A stretch of DNA of 64,000 nt, from positions 1 to 64,000 of the forward strand of contig CASGCE010000017.1 of NCBI GenBank assembly GCA_949299935.1. The letters run 5' to 3'. This document shows positions 7,176 to 18,412 of the stretch, one piece after another (the stretch's first letter is position 1; every line of letters begins with the position of its first letter). The notes under the pieces were generated by a model that was not told where the DNA came from, ran no database searches, and was given only the letters and a program-made list of their open reading frames with translations. The position numbers and the translations under genes were made by a program. This DNA comes from an uncultured bacterium. Lineage in GTDB: Bacteria > Cyanobacteriota > Vampirovibrionia > Gastranaerophilales > Gastranaerophilaceae.

Positions 7176-7808
7176 TTATGAATACCCGTTTTCTATCCAA
7201 TTACGAACTCGTAGTGTTGCGTGCAGTTCATTTGCTATCTGTTCACACTTTTCAATATCAACATGTCTGCCTTTATAACCTTCAACAATCGTTGCTACTG
7301 TTTTTATCCCGGCATCAGATGATGCTTTTATAAATTTTTTTACTTCTTCGTATGCACCATTAAAAGATGGTTGAGAAAGTTCATTATATTCTTTTTCGTC
7401 CGCTCCGTTTAGGCTTACAGAAATTACGTCAATCAAATTTTTTAGTTCTTCACATACATTTCTTTTATAGACAAAATTTGCATGACCATTGGTATTTATA
7501 CGAAGTCTAATGTTTGGATATTTCCCTTTTATATACTTTGCAACTTCTTTTAAAATATCAAGTTTTAGCATAGGTTCACCATATCCGCAAAAAGTGACTT
7601 CATTGCAGTTATTCGGAACTTGTTTGAGAATCTCCTCAAATTGTTTAATTACATCTTGCGCTGAAAAATTTTCACTCTCAAGCCACATATTTTTGCCACA
7701 AACATCATCTTTGTCTTTTCTTAGACAAAAAATGCAAGAGTTAGTGCATCGGTTAGTTAAATTAATATAAATTTTGCCGTCTAATAAGTATGCAAGAGTG
7801 TTTGACAT
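7176..7808 (-). CDS. Radical SAM protein, TatD-associated type, 210 aa
   Basis: NLTNRCTNSCIFCLRK gives the CxxxCxxC cluster motif for the 4Fe-4S centre, and CGYGEP-M is the SAM-binding GGE-like motif. The length, the GKIYINLTNRC opening and the WLESENF region match the small radical SAM family often encoded next to TatD nucleases. The reaction is unknown. An AAAGGAT ribosome binding site precedes ATG 7808. The gene is 25 bases upstream of the acetyl-CoA synthetase start, so they probably share a transcript. No TatD gene is in view. Confidence 0.8.
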   Translation of the reverse strand: MSNTLAYLLDGKIYINLTNRCTNSCIFCLRKDKDDVCGKNMWLESENFSAQDVIKQFEEILKQVPNNCNEVTFCGYGEPMLKLDILKEVAKYIKGKYPNIRLRINTNGHANFVYKRNVCEELKNLIDVISVSLNGADEKEYNELSQPSFNGAYEEVKKFIKASSDAGIKTVATIVEGYKGRHVDIEKCEQIANELHATLRVRNWIENGYS

Positions 7809-7923
7809 GTTATCCTTTCCGATAATTTATATTATTACACGTCAAGATATTTTTACAAGGAGATTTTTACTGGACATAGTATCATTTTTTATGTTATAAA
7901 TGGTTTTGAGGAGAGATAATGTT

Positions 7924-8973
7924 ATGAATTATTTTATTGGATCATATATTGTTACGATAATCGGTCTTATTAGTGCATATTTTTGGGGTGAACATGTTCA
8001 TCCTGGTTCCGGTTTTTTGTGTGTTTTTATCGCAATAATTTTAGGTGTCTTAGAAGTCAGCTTATCTTTCGACAACGCCGTTGTAAATGCTATGAAGTTA
8101 GAAAAAATGACACCTGTATGGCGTCACCGGTTTTTGACCTGGGGTATTGCAATAGCTGTGTTTGGTATGCGATTTTTATTCCCGATACTCGTTGTGGCGA
8201 TTTTTGCAAGATTAAGTATGCTTGAGGTCACAAAAATTGCTTTGACTAATGTTGATAAATATGCCTATTACCTGCATCAAACTCATGCACCTATTGTAGC
8301 ATTTGGCGGAATGTTTTTGTTGATGTTATTTTTGCATTACTTTTTTGATCACAAAAAAGATGTTCACTGGATTAAAAGAATTGAAGCACCTTTGGCCCAT
8401 CTGGACCATGTTAAAAGTATTGAAACTATTTTATCAATGTTGGTTTTATTGGTATTATACGATGTCGTTCCGGCAGAACAAAAATTGAGTGTTGTTATTT
8501 CGGGTTTATCAGGAATTTTGGTTTATCTTATAATAGATGGTTTGACACATTATTTAGAACACCATGAACAAATTAGACTTGCACAATGTGCGGAAGGTGC
8601 AAAATGTACGGGTCTTGTCAGTTTTATATATTTGGAGCTTATTGATGCATCGTTCTCTCTGGATGGAGTTATGGGAGCTTTTGCTTTAAGTAAAGATATT
8701 ATAATTATTACAATCGGACTTGCTATAGGTGCTATGTTTGTGAGATCTTTAACAATTATGCTTGTGGAAAAGAAAACTCTCGCCCGTTTTATTTATCTTG
8801 AACACGGAGCACATTGGGCAATAGGTGTATTGGCGATTATCATGTTTGTTTCTACAGTCAAAGAAGTCCCTGAAGTCCTAACAGGTTTGATTGGGTTTGC
8901 ATTTATTGTTTCAGCTTTTATTTCTTCGGTTTTGCATAATAAAAAACTTGAAAATTGTATAGCTGATAAATAG
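7924..8973 (+). CDS. TerC/DUF475-family integral membrane protein, 349 aa
   Basis: About eight to nine membrane helices over the whole length. The family signature EVSLSFDNAVVNA (first half) and ELIDASFSLDGVMGAFAL (second half) show the internal duplication of the TerC superfamily, with Asp residues in helices that could bind a metal ion. Related TerC/Alx proteins export manganese or confer tellurite resistance; the role here is inference. ATG 7924 is chosen because GAGGAG (7908-7913) sits ten bases upstream; ATG 7900 overlaps the likely promoter. A two-way terminator follows. No riboswitch is evident in the short leader. Confidence 0.82.
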   Translation: MNYFIGSYIVTIIGLISAYFWGEHVHPGSGFLCVFIAIILGVLEVSLSFDNAVVNAMKLEKMTPVWRHRFLTWGIAIAVFGMRFLFPILVVAIFARLSMLEVTKIALTNVDKYAYYLHQTHAPIVAFGGMFLLMLFLHYFFDHKKDVHWIKRIEAPLAHLDHVKSIETILSMLVLLVLYDVVPAEQKLSVVISGLSGILVYLIIDGLTHYLEHHEQIRLAQCAEGAKCTGLVSFIYLELIDASFSLDGVMGAFALSKDIIIITIGLAIGAMFVRSLTIMLVEKKTLARFIYLEHGAHWAIGVLAIIMFVSTVKEVPEVLTGLIGFAFIVSAFISSVLHNKKLENCIADK

Positions 8974-9018
8974 TTTGGGTAATAGTTTTTACGTAAAATT
9001 TGATCTATGTGCATGTTT

Positions 9019-9048
9019 AAAAAGCGGTAACTTTAGTTGCCGCTTTTT
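9019..9048. terminator. Two-way terminator between the TerC-like gene and sahH
   Basis: AAAAAGCGGTAAC (9019-9031), loop TTTA, GTTGCCGCTTTTT (9036-9048), one G-T pair. It serves the plus-strand gene ending at 8973 and the minus-strand gene ending at 9054. Confidence 0.85.
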
Positions 9049-9053
9049 AAAGG

Positions 9054-10343
<1,290 letters not shown>

Positions 10344-10495
10344 TTAATTGTATTTTCTACACGTTTAAATTATAATTCAGAAATATCATTTAGTCATATA
10401 TTTTTGTAGTATGTAAAAATTTCTTAATATAGAGAAGTATTTTAGCAAAAACAAAGCTTTAGTTTTATTATTATCAATGCAGTAAGGAGCGTTGC

Positions 10496-13400
10496 GTGAA
10501 GGTTAATTCCGTAAATTTGAACATTCCTAAGATTTCTTTTAAAGGTTATGCACCTGTAAAAGATAATTACGGGTACAGAGTTTACGAGTTCAATTATCCG
10601 TTTGATGAGAATGAATTTGATTGTTATCTTGAATTGTTCAATGTGGAAAAAGATAGGAATGGCAATTATCATGTAACGGATATAATACCTGATTATAAAA
10701 CGGGAAATATTGAACGCAAACTTAATGTCGGTAAAAATGTTGTAGATTTGTCTGGAGATTACTTTATTGCAGAAGATACTCCGTTTGCTTACCATTATAA
10801 GATAATCAGGAAATCTGGCGGTGCCCCGTTTTACGCTGTGGATGCCGGTAATATTATTGATAATACCGACTCTAGAGAAGCTCATGAAATATACAATTTT
10901 GTAACTCAATCAGGTTCAAATTTGACGCACAGTGGTTCAATGAAATTAATTGTGTTTGATAATTATAGAGTTGGCGAAGTTTATAATAAAAACATGTTTG
11001 CCCAAAATTATATTCTAAAAAACGATACTTTGTTAAAAAAAGCAATGCACTCCTATAAAAATTTTTCAAATAAAATTGGAGGTACATTAGCCGGGCTTGA
11101 AAAATCTATTGAGCAAGGATTATTAGACGGGTATTCAAATATAATTACTCTGCCTTTATTTACTGATGACAGCAGATCCTCTCATGCATATTGGAATAAG
11201 AATAATATGCAAATTGCACAATCCTTAGGAAATATTAATAATTATGCCTCTGTGCAGAGAAAAATGTTTAGTAAAGGTATAACGCTTGTTTCTGATGGCG
11301 CATTTGTTAACGAAGGACTTGAGGGAGTCCATTTTTCAAATGTTTTAAAGTGGGGTGAAAAATCACCTTTTTATTACTGGTTTAATATTTCAGGATTCCC
11401 TTTGAATTTGGGGGTTTTTGGTAAAAATCAAGAGTTTATTTCACATAAAGTCGTAAATAGTCCTTATAAATATGTTCAAAAGCCGAACGGTAAAATCCGT
11501 ATATCTGCTAATTCCGATTACGACCCTAAAAAACCCACTTATTTACAAATATTCGATAATAGACTTGCGAGTAAAGAACAAAGAGAAGATAATGAAAATT
11601 TAATTAAATCTTATGACATATTAAATACAGATAATCCTTACGATATTAATACTCATAACGATACTGTTATTCCGTTTGCTTTTGAGATTAACCCTCAAAT
11701 ATATCATGAAAATGTGCTTAATCTGAATAATTACAACAAATCCCACTCAGATAAAATAAAAATTAATGATATAAGCGGAACAAAATTTCTTAGTAAGAAT
11801 AAATATTTTGAACTTTCAGATAAAATTGAAAGTAATATTGAAACTTGGGACGCAAACACCGATATTTTAAAATTAAATTACGTAAACTCGCATGATAATA
11901 CTGAAAGAATAAAAAATATTCCGATTCGCGAAAGAGAAAAAATTATTGAATTGTCAGAAAGAAGTAATATAGAAGTTCAAGATTACGCAGTAACGTCAGG
12001 TGCATATTGGACACAAAAAACAAAAGATATTTTGACATTGTATGTTGCACAGAATTTAAAAGACATTCAAAATAAAAATGCTGAGGAAATACTGGAAAAA
12101 ATAAATAAAAACATTTATGCTAAGATTTTTCCTTCGAGAATCAAAAATTTAAACATAAATGTTATCCAAAATATATTGACCGGTGAATATCTTACCAATC
12201 GAGACTTCAAGTTTGATTCATACCGAGAGCAGGTAAAAATGGGATTGATGAATTTACCGTTGGATTCAATTGAATTGGGAGATAATATTGTTAGTGTTTT
12301 TGCGACGCCTTATATTTCAAAACGTGCAATGCATGAAGATGAAATAGGTGTTTCAAAATATGATTTATATAAAAAAGGTAATCCTCAGCTGCCCTCGGAA
12401 TATAAGCGCGGGTACGAATACACTCAGAAAATGTATGACAAAGAAATGATTGATTTTGCATTGGAAGTTCTTGATAAGGTTCAAGATAATCTGCCGCAAA
12501 AGTTTTATGAAGGTAGTGAGGTTCCTTTATACGGGAAATATGTGTTACCATTATTAACCGGGGAAATAGCAAAATTTGCCGTAATTAAAGCATTATCACC
12601 TGATGCAAAAGTCTATGTGGATTCCAAAACAGGTGAAATTGGTTATGATTACGACGCATTAAAAGAAATATCGCTTCAAACTTTAAAAATTTACGGTGCT
12701 TCTCCTGAGGATGAAGCAATAAGTCTTATTGCAAAAATCAGAGCCGGGATTAAAAATATTAAAAATAAAGATAAAGAAATGCTTATTAACGCACTTTCCA
12801 AATCTATAGAGGGTACAAGTTCAGAGAGTTTTGCGCTTGCAGACGTGATTGTGGACAAATCCGAGATGGGATTGGATTTTAGAATTGATGCAGCAAAAGA
12901 TATTGGAAATATGGAGTCTTTGAGAAATCAAAATACTGATTTTGATTATACTTGGAAAAAGGTAACTGATTTTTGGAAATTATTTAGTAGTGAGATTTTG
13001 AAAATCAATCCGAATTCTTATCTTGTTGCAGAGCTCACGGATGAATATGATTTACATAAGGTAGGAAATGGTGATGCCTCACAAAAATATAAAAATGCGC
13101 TTGATGTAAGGCGTAAATTTCTTGATGAAACAGGTTTAACTGCGCTTGCTAACTACACATATAATGATATCATTGGCATGTTTGGGCAAAAATCGGAATA
13201 TGACCCGGGAAATATGGTTATTGATTATAATGACTTGCCAACACATATTTACAACAAAATGTTGTATAACAAGTACGATATAAATAATAGTTATTTAAGT
13301 TCATCGAATTTAAATTCGCTGCTATATGCATACAATTTTGTAGGTAACCAAGACAAGCCAAGAATACTTCACGCTATGGCACTGGATATGGGTTTGTTTT

Positions 13401-14572
13401 TTGCGGATTTGACTGACAGTGGAAATAAAGATTATCGTATGCGTGCATATAAGCTTGTAAATGATAAATTTGATCCTAACAATCCTCCAAGTGAAAAGGA
13501 GGTGGACAGATTTGATTTTGTAAACATAAGCTCTAAAGCTGTTGCTATGGGTGAGGCTATGAGGGCAGCTTTAATAGATTCTTTAAACGAATTAAGCCAA
13601 ACAAATGAAACTTTTAATAAAAATCATGAAAAAATATTTGTATTAATCAGTCAAGCTGTTACGGAAATGGTAAACGGAAGATATTTAGGACGGAATTTTG
13701 AGGCTGATTCATTTGGTGTGAAACCTATAGATGTGACACTTGATGCAATTATAAAGCAGGCAAATTATCCTAAAGAGAGCAGAAATATCCTGAGTGAGGA
13801 TGATTATAATTTATTGAAAAATAAGGCATTTGAAAAGCTTTTAAAGCCTGCATTTTCGAAACTTACGGGAATGATGGAGTATTTAGTCGCACTTCCCGGT
13901 AAGCCTACGCTATATGCCGGTGATGACGTCGGAGCTACGGGTTTTGAGTCCAAATCAAAAAATATTTATCTTCAAAACCGCGGGTATATTCACAATGAAT
14001 GGTTATCGGATGATAATAAGGTTTTTGTAAAAGAATATTATGATAAATTAAAAGAAATTATGTCACTCAGATCAAGGCCACAACTTGATGCGTTAAACAA
14101 CGGTGCGCCAATATTATTACCTTTGCAACAGGTATCAAATGGCGGATATAAATCTTTGGTATCCGCAATTTTCAGAGAAAATACAGACGGTAAAATGGCA
14201 ATATCATTATTTAATACTGCGGGCATAAATCATACACCAAAAGAAGAATTTATACCTTATCCGGTTTATTTTCATGATAATAAGATATTTCTCACGGATA
14301 CAAAAACTGATAACAAATTACTCGGTATAAAAGCAGGCTTAAAAGAAGGTACAAAGTTTGTTAATGCAAAGGATGAAAGTGATGTTTATTATGTTCATAA
14401 AGAAGGGTATAACTATGTACTTGAACACGGAGATAAAAGTCCTATTTGTATTAATGACAGTACCATGATTTTATATCATGTTCCTGAAAAATCTCAAGTT
14501 GCATTTACCGGAAAAATTACTTACAAGCCTTCGATAATTGATGTTACTAGAGCTTATGCCCCAGGCGTGTGA
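10496..14572 (+). CDS. Large GH13 (alpha-amylase superfamily) protein, 1358 aa
   Basis: The protein opens with a KISFKGY motif typical of this lineage, then a beta-rich region (about 20-150) that may be a CBM48-like domain. The GH13 barrel is spread over most of the rest: region I-like LVSDGAFVNEG, region II MGLDFRIDAAKD with the nucleophile Asp (about residue 797), region III YLVAELTDE with the acid Glu (about 846), region IV FVGNQDKPR with the stabilising Asp (about 953), and PGKPTLYAGDD before a beta-sandwich end. The catalytic triad is complete, but the usual NH of region I reads NE. There are long helical insertions, so it is two to three times the normal size. No signal peptide: probably cytoplasmic, acting on glycogen-like glucan. 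GTG start behind AAGGAG. Confidence 0.75.
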   Translation: MKVNSVNLNIPKISFKGYAPVKDNYGYRVYEFNYPFDENEFDCYLELFNVEKDRNGNYHVTDIIPDYKTGNIERKLNVGKNVVDLSGDYFIAEDTPFAYHYKIIRKSGGAPFYAVDAGNIIDNTDSREAHEIYNFVTQSGSNLTHSGSMKLIVFDNYRVGEVYNKNMFAQNYILKNDTLLKKAMHSYKNFSNKIGGTLAGLEKSIEQGLLDGYSNIITLPLFTDDSRSSHAYWNKNNMQIAQSLGNINNYASVQRKMFSKGITLVSDGAFVNEGLEGVHFSNVLKWGEKSPFYYWFNISGFPLNLGVFGKNQEFISHKVVNSPYKYVQKPNGKIRISANSDYDPKKPTYLQIFDNRLASKEQREDNENLIKSYDILNTDNPYDINTHNDTVIPFAFEINPQIYHENVLNLNNYNKSHSDKIKINDISGTKFLSKNKYFELSDKIESNIETWDANTDILKLNYVNSHDNTERIKNIPIREREKIIELSERSNIEVQDYAVTSGAYWTQKTKDILTLYVAQNLKDIQNKNAEEILEKINKNIYAKIFPSRIKNLNINVIQNILTGEYLTNRDFKFDSYREQVKMGLMNLPLDSIELGDNIVSVFATPYISKRAMHEDEIGVSKYDLYKKGNPQLPSEYKRGYEYTQKMYDKEMIDFALEVLDKVQDNLPQKFYEGSEVPLYGKYVLPLLTGEIAKFAVIKALSPDAKVYVDSKTGEIGYDYDALKEISLQTLKIYGASPEDEAISLIAKIRAGIKNIKNKDKEMLINALSKSIEGTSSESFALADVIVDKSEMGLDFRIDAAKDIGNMESLRNQNTDFDYTWKKVTDFWKLFSSEILKINPNSYLVAELTDEYDLHKVGNGDASQKYKNALDVRRKFLDETGLTALANYTYNDIIGMFGQKSEYDPGNMVIDYNDLPTHIYNKMLYNKYDINNSYLSSSNLNSLLYAYNFVGNQDKPRILHAMALDMGLFFADLTDSGNKDYRMRAYKLVNDKFDPNNPPSEKEVDRFDFVNISSKAVAMGEAMRAALIDSLNELSQTNETFNKNHEKIFVLISQAVTEMVNGRYLGRNFEADSFGVKPIDVTLDAIIKQANYPKESRNILSEDDYNLLKNKAFEKLLKPAFSKLTGMMEYLVALPGKPTLYAGDDVGATGFESKSKNIYLQNRGYIHNEWLSDDNKVFVKEYYDKLKEIMSLRSRPQLDALNNGAPILLPLQQVSNGGYKSLVSAIFRENTDGKMAISLFNTAGINHTPKEEFIPYPVYFHDNKIFLTDTKTDNKLLGIKAGLKEGTKFVNAKDESDVYYVHKEGYNYVLEHGDKSPICINDSTMILYHVPEKSQVAFTGKITYKPSIIDVTRAYAPGV

Positions 14573-14577
14573 AGTAT

Positions 14578-15675
14578 TTATACACTGAATCTGAAATGAA
14601 CCAAATCTCCGTCTTGAACGACGTATTCTTTGCCTTCAAGTCTTGTAACGCCTTTTTCTTTGCAAGCGACGTAAGAGCCTAACTCAACAAAGTCTTTGTA
14701 GGGTGTTATCTCGGCTCTTATAAAACCTTTTTCAAAATCCGTATGAATTACACCTGCGGCTTGAGGGGCTTTTGCGCCTGCAGGAATTGTCCAAGCGTGA
14801 ACTTCTTTTTCGCCTGCGGTAATAAATGTTCTTAAGTTTAAAAGTTTATAAACTGATTTTATCATCCGATTAATACCGCTGTCTTGAACTCCGAGTTCCG
14901 ATAAGTATTCTTTAGATTCTTCTTCCCCGAGCTCGGCAAGTTCTTCTTCTATTTTTGCAGAAATAAGTACTACTTCAGCATTATGTTTTGAAGCATATTC
15001 CTGAACTTGTTTAGTGTATTCATTTCCGTCTTTTAAATCATATTCGGATACATTTGCCGCATATATTACCGGTTTTGTAGACATAAGGTTAAGCATTTTT
15101 ACAACAGGTATCTCATCATCATTAAAATGCTCCAAAACATTGATAAATGTGCCTTCAGATAAGAGTTCGGTGAGTTTTGAAAGCACCTTATCCTCCAAAA
15201 CAGCGTCCTTATAACCGCCTTTGGCTTGCTTTGAAATTCTTGCCTGACGTTTTTCGACGGATGCAAGATCAGCAAGTGCAAGTTCAGTATTTATAACTTC
15301 AATATCATCAAGGGGGTTTACTTTCCCTGCAACATGAATTGTATTTGGGTCATCAAAGCATCGTACCACCTGTATTATAGCATCTACTTCTCTAATATTA
15401 TGCAAAAATTGGTTGCCAAGCCCTTCGCCCTTGCTTGCGCCTTTTACAAGTCCTGCTATGTCAACAAACTCGATAGCAGTGGGTATAATTACATTTGTTT
15501 TGCAAAGTTTTGCCAAAACGGATAATCTTTCGTCAGGAACATTTACAACTCCTACATTCGGTTCAATGGTACAAAACGGATAGTTTGCGCTTTGTGCATT
15601 CCTTGAACTGGTAAGTGCATTAAATAAAGTTGATTTGCCGACATTTGGCAGTCCTACTATTCCTGTTCTTAGCAT
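14578..15675 (-). CDS. ychF: Redox-regulated ATPase YchF (Obg-like P-loop NTPase)
   Basis: A 365-aa protein. GLPNVGKST is the P-loop, DIAGLVKGASKGEGLG the G3 region with its following loop, and a C-terminal TGS domain ends in EGKEYVVQDGDLVHFRFSV. YchF binds ribosomes and prefers ATP over GTP because its G4 motif is altered (here YAANVSEYD). The length matches the family exactly. Its ATG directly abuts the secA stop codon, with a GGAGAA site inside the end of secA, so the two are translated together. Confidence 0.95.
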   Translation of the reverse strand: MLRTGIVGLPNVGKSTLFNALTSSRNAQSANYPFCTIEPNVGVVNVPDERLSVLAKLCKTNVIIPTAIEFVDIAGLVKGASKGEGLGNQFLHNIREVDAIIQVVRCFDDPNTIHVAGKVNPLDDIEVINTELALADLASVEKRQARISKQAKGGYKDAVLEDKVLSKLTELLSEGTFINVLEHFNDDEIPVVKMLNLMSTKPVIYAANVSEYDLKDGNEYTKQVQEYASKHNAEVVLISAKIEEELAELGEEESKEYLSELGVQDSGINRMIKSVYKLLNLRTFITAGEKEVHAWTIPAGAKAPQAAGVIHTDFEKGFIRAEITPYKDFVELGSYVACKEKGVTRLEGKEYVVQDGDLVHFRFSV

Positions 15676-18312
15676 TTATAATTCTCCTTTAGGCGGATTG
15701 TTAATTATTTGTACACCAAACTTTGTACGGAATAAGTGTCTTACGGTATCCTTTTGAATTTCATAGATCATATTGTTAAACAAGTCGTAAGCTTCACGTT
15801 TGTATTCAATCAGCGGATCTTTTTGTCCGTATGCCCGCAAACCTATCCCGTCTCTTAACATATCTATATTGTGCAAATGATCAATCCATTTGTTATCAAT
15901 CACTCTTAGAAGGATATTTTTTTCTAAATCGCGTACAACATTGTTATCGGAGAAGGGTTCTTGCGGAATGTAGTTTGGTTCATACTGTGAAATTACGTCA
16001 TTGTAAAATTTAATAATTTCAGTTTCATGATCTCTGTATGCTTGCAGTGCAAAGTCCTTTACTTTTTCATACATAGGTTCAAATCTCATATTCTGGACGT
16101 CAGCCACCTCAAAATGTGAAAGTTGCGGAATATATGAGTGCAGCTCTTTTATCATAGTTATAAGATCCTCATAAATATAGTCTTCCACATGCATATCCGG
16201 TGCAATGTAGCTTTTCAAAATTCTGTCGACCTCGCGCTCAATCATAAACTGAATATCTTCATTCAGATTCTTACCGCTTAAAACTTTTCTTCTTTGAGCG
16301 TAGAATTTTTCACGTTGAATATTCATAACGTCGTCATATTCCAATACACTTTTTCTTATATCAAAGTGATAAGTTTCAACTTTTTTCTGTGCGGACTGAA
16401 TTTGTCGGGTTATAAGAGGTGATTCTATTGCCATAGTTTCATCAACATTAAGCATATTCATTAACGAAGTAATTTTATCTCCACCAAAAATTCTCATCAA
16501 ATTATCTTCCAAAGATAAGAAGAACCTTGTTGAACCGGGATCGCCCTGACGAGCGGCACGACCTCTCAACTGGTTGTCGATACGTCTGGATTCATGACGT
16601 TCGGTGCCTATTACATGAAGCCCTCCGGCTTGTACTACCCTGTTATGTTCTTCTTCTGTTAATGCACGAGCTTGTGATAACGCTTTTTCTTTTTCTTCTT
16701 CGTAATTGGGACTTTCAGAGGTTATACCTTTTTTGTCAAGGGTTTCTTTCGCCAGAAATTCAGCGTTACCGCCCAATAGGATATCAGTTCCTCGTCCTGC
16801 CATGTTTGTAGCAATTGTAACGGCCCCCACTCTGCCTGCTTGTGCGATAATATATGCCTCTTTTTCATGTTGTTTTGCATTTAAAACATTGTGTTTAATC
16901 CCTCGTTTTTTTAGTAATGCAGATACATATTCGGATTTTTCAATGCTTATTGTACCTACCAAAACCGGACGTCCGAGTTCATGCATGTGAATTATGTCGT
17001 CAACAACAGATAAGTATTTTTGACGTTCAGTTTTGTATATCACGTCGGGATAGTTAATTCTTATATCGGGTTTATTTGTAGGAATTGCAGTAACTTCTAA
17101 ATTATAAATTTTTCCGAATTCTGCTTCTTCTGTCATTGCGGTACCAGTCATGCCTGAGAGCTTTGGGTAAAGTCTAAAAAGGTTTTGAAATGTAATGCTT
17201 GCTAAAGTTTGTGTTTCATCTTGAATTTTAACACCTTCTTTTGCTTCAACCGCCTGGTGAAGCCCGTCAGACCATCGTCTTCCCTCCATCAATCTGCCCG
17301 TAAATTCGTCAACTATCATTACTTCGCCGTCTTTTATAACATAATCGGTATCTTTTATAAATAATTCTTTTGCTTTAAGTGCCTGTAAAAGATGGTGTGC
17401 ATATTGCGTATTGATATCAAAAAGATCTTTTATGTTCAAAAGTTCTTGTGCATGGTCAATTCCGTCTTCGGTTAAAATTATATTTTTATTTTTTTCGTCG
17501 ACTTCGTAATCGGTATCTTTTTGTAATTTTGGGGCAATTTTTGCCATTAACTTGTACGTTTCTGCAGATTTTTCGAGTCTGCCGCTTATTATTAGAGGAG
17601 TTCTTGCTTCATCTATCAAGATACTGTCAACTTCGTCAATAATTGCATAATTGTAAGGTCTTTGTACAAGCATCTCAATGCTGCCAGCCATGTTGTCGCG
17701 AAGATAATCAAAACCGAATTCATTATTTGTACCATAAGTTATGTCGCAGTTATAAGCTGCTTTCTTTGCATCAAAGTCCTCAGCGTTTCTCCCTCCGGAA
17801 AGAATTACACCAACGGAAAGCCCGAGAAATTTATAAATTTTTCCCATCCATTCGCTGTCACGTTTTGCAAGATAATCATTGACTGTAATTATATGCACAC
17901 CTTTACCGGTTAATGCATTTAAATATGCCGGCAACGTGGCTACAAGAGTTTTACCTTCACCTGTTCTCATTTCTGCGATGTGTCCGTTATGTAAAAAGTA
18001 TCCTCCGATAAGTTGGACATCAAAGTGTCGCATGTTCAAAACACGTTTGCCTGCTTCTCTAACAGTGGCGAACGCTTCGGGAAGAATTTTATCCAGTGCT
18101 TCTTTTTCAAGCTTTCTGTCTGTTTTGAAATCATCCGATGTCTGACGTTTTGCCAGTATATTTTTAAATTCATCGGTTTTTGCCCGTAACTCTTCATCTG
18201 TAAGAGTTTCAAACTGCGGTTCTAAAGCATTAATGTGTTCCACTATCCCCATCATATTTTTAATTTTTCGGTCGTTAGGGTCGCCTAAAAGCTTCATAAG
18301 CAAACTTATCAT
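15676..18312 (-). CDS. secA: Protein translocase ATPase SecA
   Basis: An 878-aa motor that drives preproteins through SecYEG. Seen in order: DEAD-motor motif [18 protein letters not shown], the [19 protein letters not shown] Walker B stretch, the preprotein cross-linking domain, motor 2 with [17 protein letters not shown] and [21 protein letters not shown], then the helical scaffold and wing domains. The C-terminus ([10 protein letters not shown]) lacks the Cys-rich zinc/SEC-C tail found in many SecA proteins; a separate SEC-C protein lies at 60824. Start ATG 18312 has a GGAGAGG site. First gene of a pair with ychF. Confidence 0.97.
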   Translation of the reverse strand: MISLLMKLLGDPNDRKIKNMMGIVEHINALEPQFETLTDEELRAKTDEFKNILAKRQTSDDFKTDRKLEKEALDKILPEAFATVREAGKRVLNMRHFDVQLIGGYFLHNGHIAEMRTGEGKTLVATLPAYLNALTGKGVHIITVNDYLAKRDSEWMGKIYKFLGLSVGVILSGGRNAEDFDAKKAAYNCDITYGTNNEFGFDYLRDNMAGSIEMLVQRPYNYAIIDEVDSILIDEARTPLIISGRLEKSAETYKLMAKIAPKLQKDTDYEVDEKNKNIILTEDGIDHAQELLNIKDLFDINTQYAHHLLQALKAKELFIKDTDYVIKDGEVMIVDEFTGRLMEGRRWSDGLHQAVEAKEGVKIQDETQTLASITFQNLFRLYPKLSGMTGTAMTEEAEFGKIYNLEVTAIPTNKPDIRINYPDVIYKTERQKYLSVVDDIIHMHELGRPVLVGTISIEKSEYVSALLKKRGIKHNVLNAKQHEKEAYIIAQAGRVGAVTIATNMAGRGTDILLGGNAEFLAKETLDKKGITSESPNYEEEKEKALSQARALTEEEHNRVVQAGGLHVIGTERHESRRIDNQLRGRAARQGDPGSTRFFLSLEDNLMRIFGGDKITSLMNMLNVDETMAIESPLITRQIQSAQKKVETYHFDIRKSVLEYDDVMNIQREKFYAQRRKVLSGKNLNEDIQFMIEREVDRILKSYIAPDMHVEDYIYEDLITMIKELHSYIPQLSHFEVADVQNMRFEPMYEKVKDFALQAYRDHETEIIKFYNDVISQYEPNYIPQEPFSDNNVVRDLEKNILLRVIDNKWIDHLHNIDMLRDGIGLRAYGQKDPLIEYKREAYDLFNNMIYEIQKDTVRHLFRTKFGVQIINNPPKGEL

Positions 18313-18412
18313 TATTCCTCTCCAAATTCTATTTTATGTTACAATCCTAACATAAAAACAAGATAATTTGCACTAATTAAGGAATAATTAACAATTTATC
18401 GTATTTTATTGA

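Noticed and set aside
7809-7923. A yybP-ykoY-type manganese riboswitch before the TerC-like gene
   Set aside because: The leader after the likely promoter is too short and lacks the conserved loops of that riboswitch.
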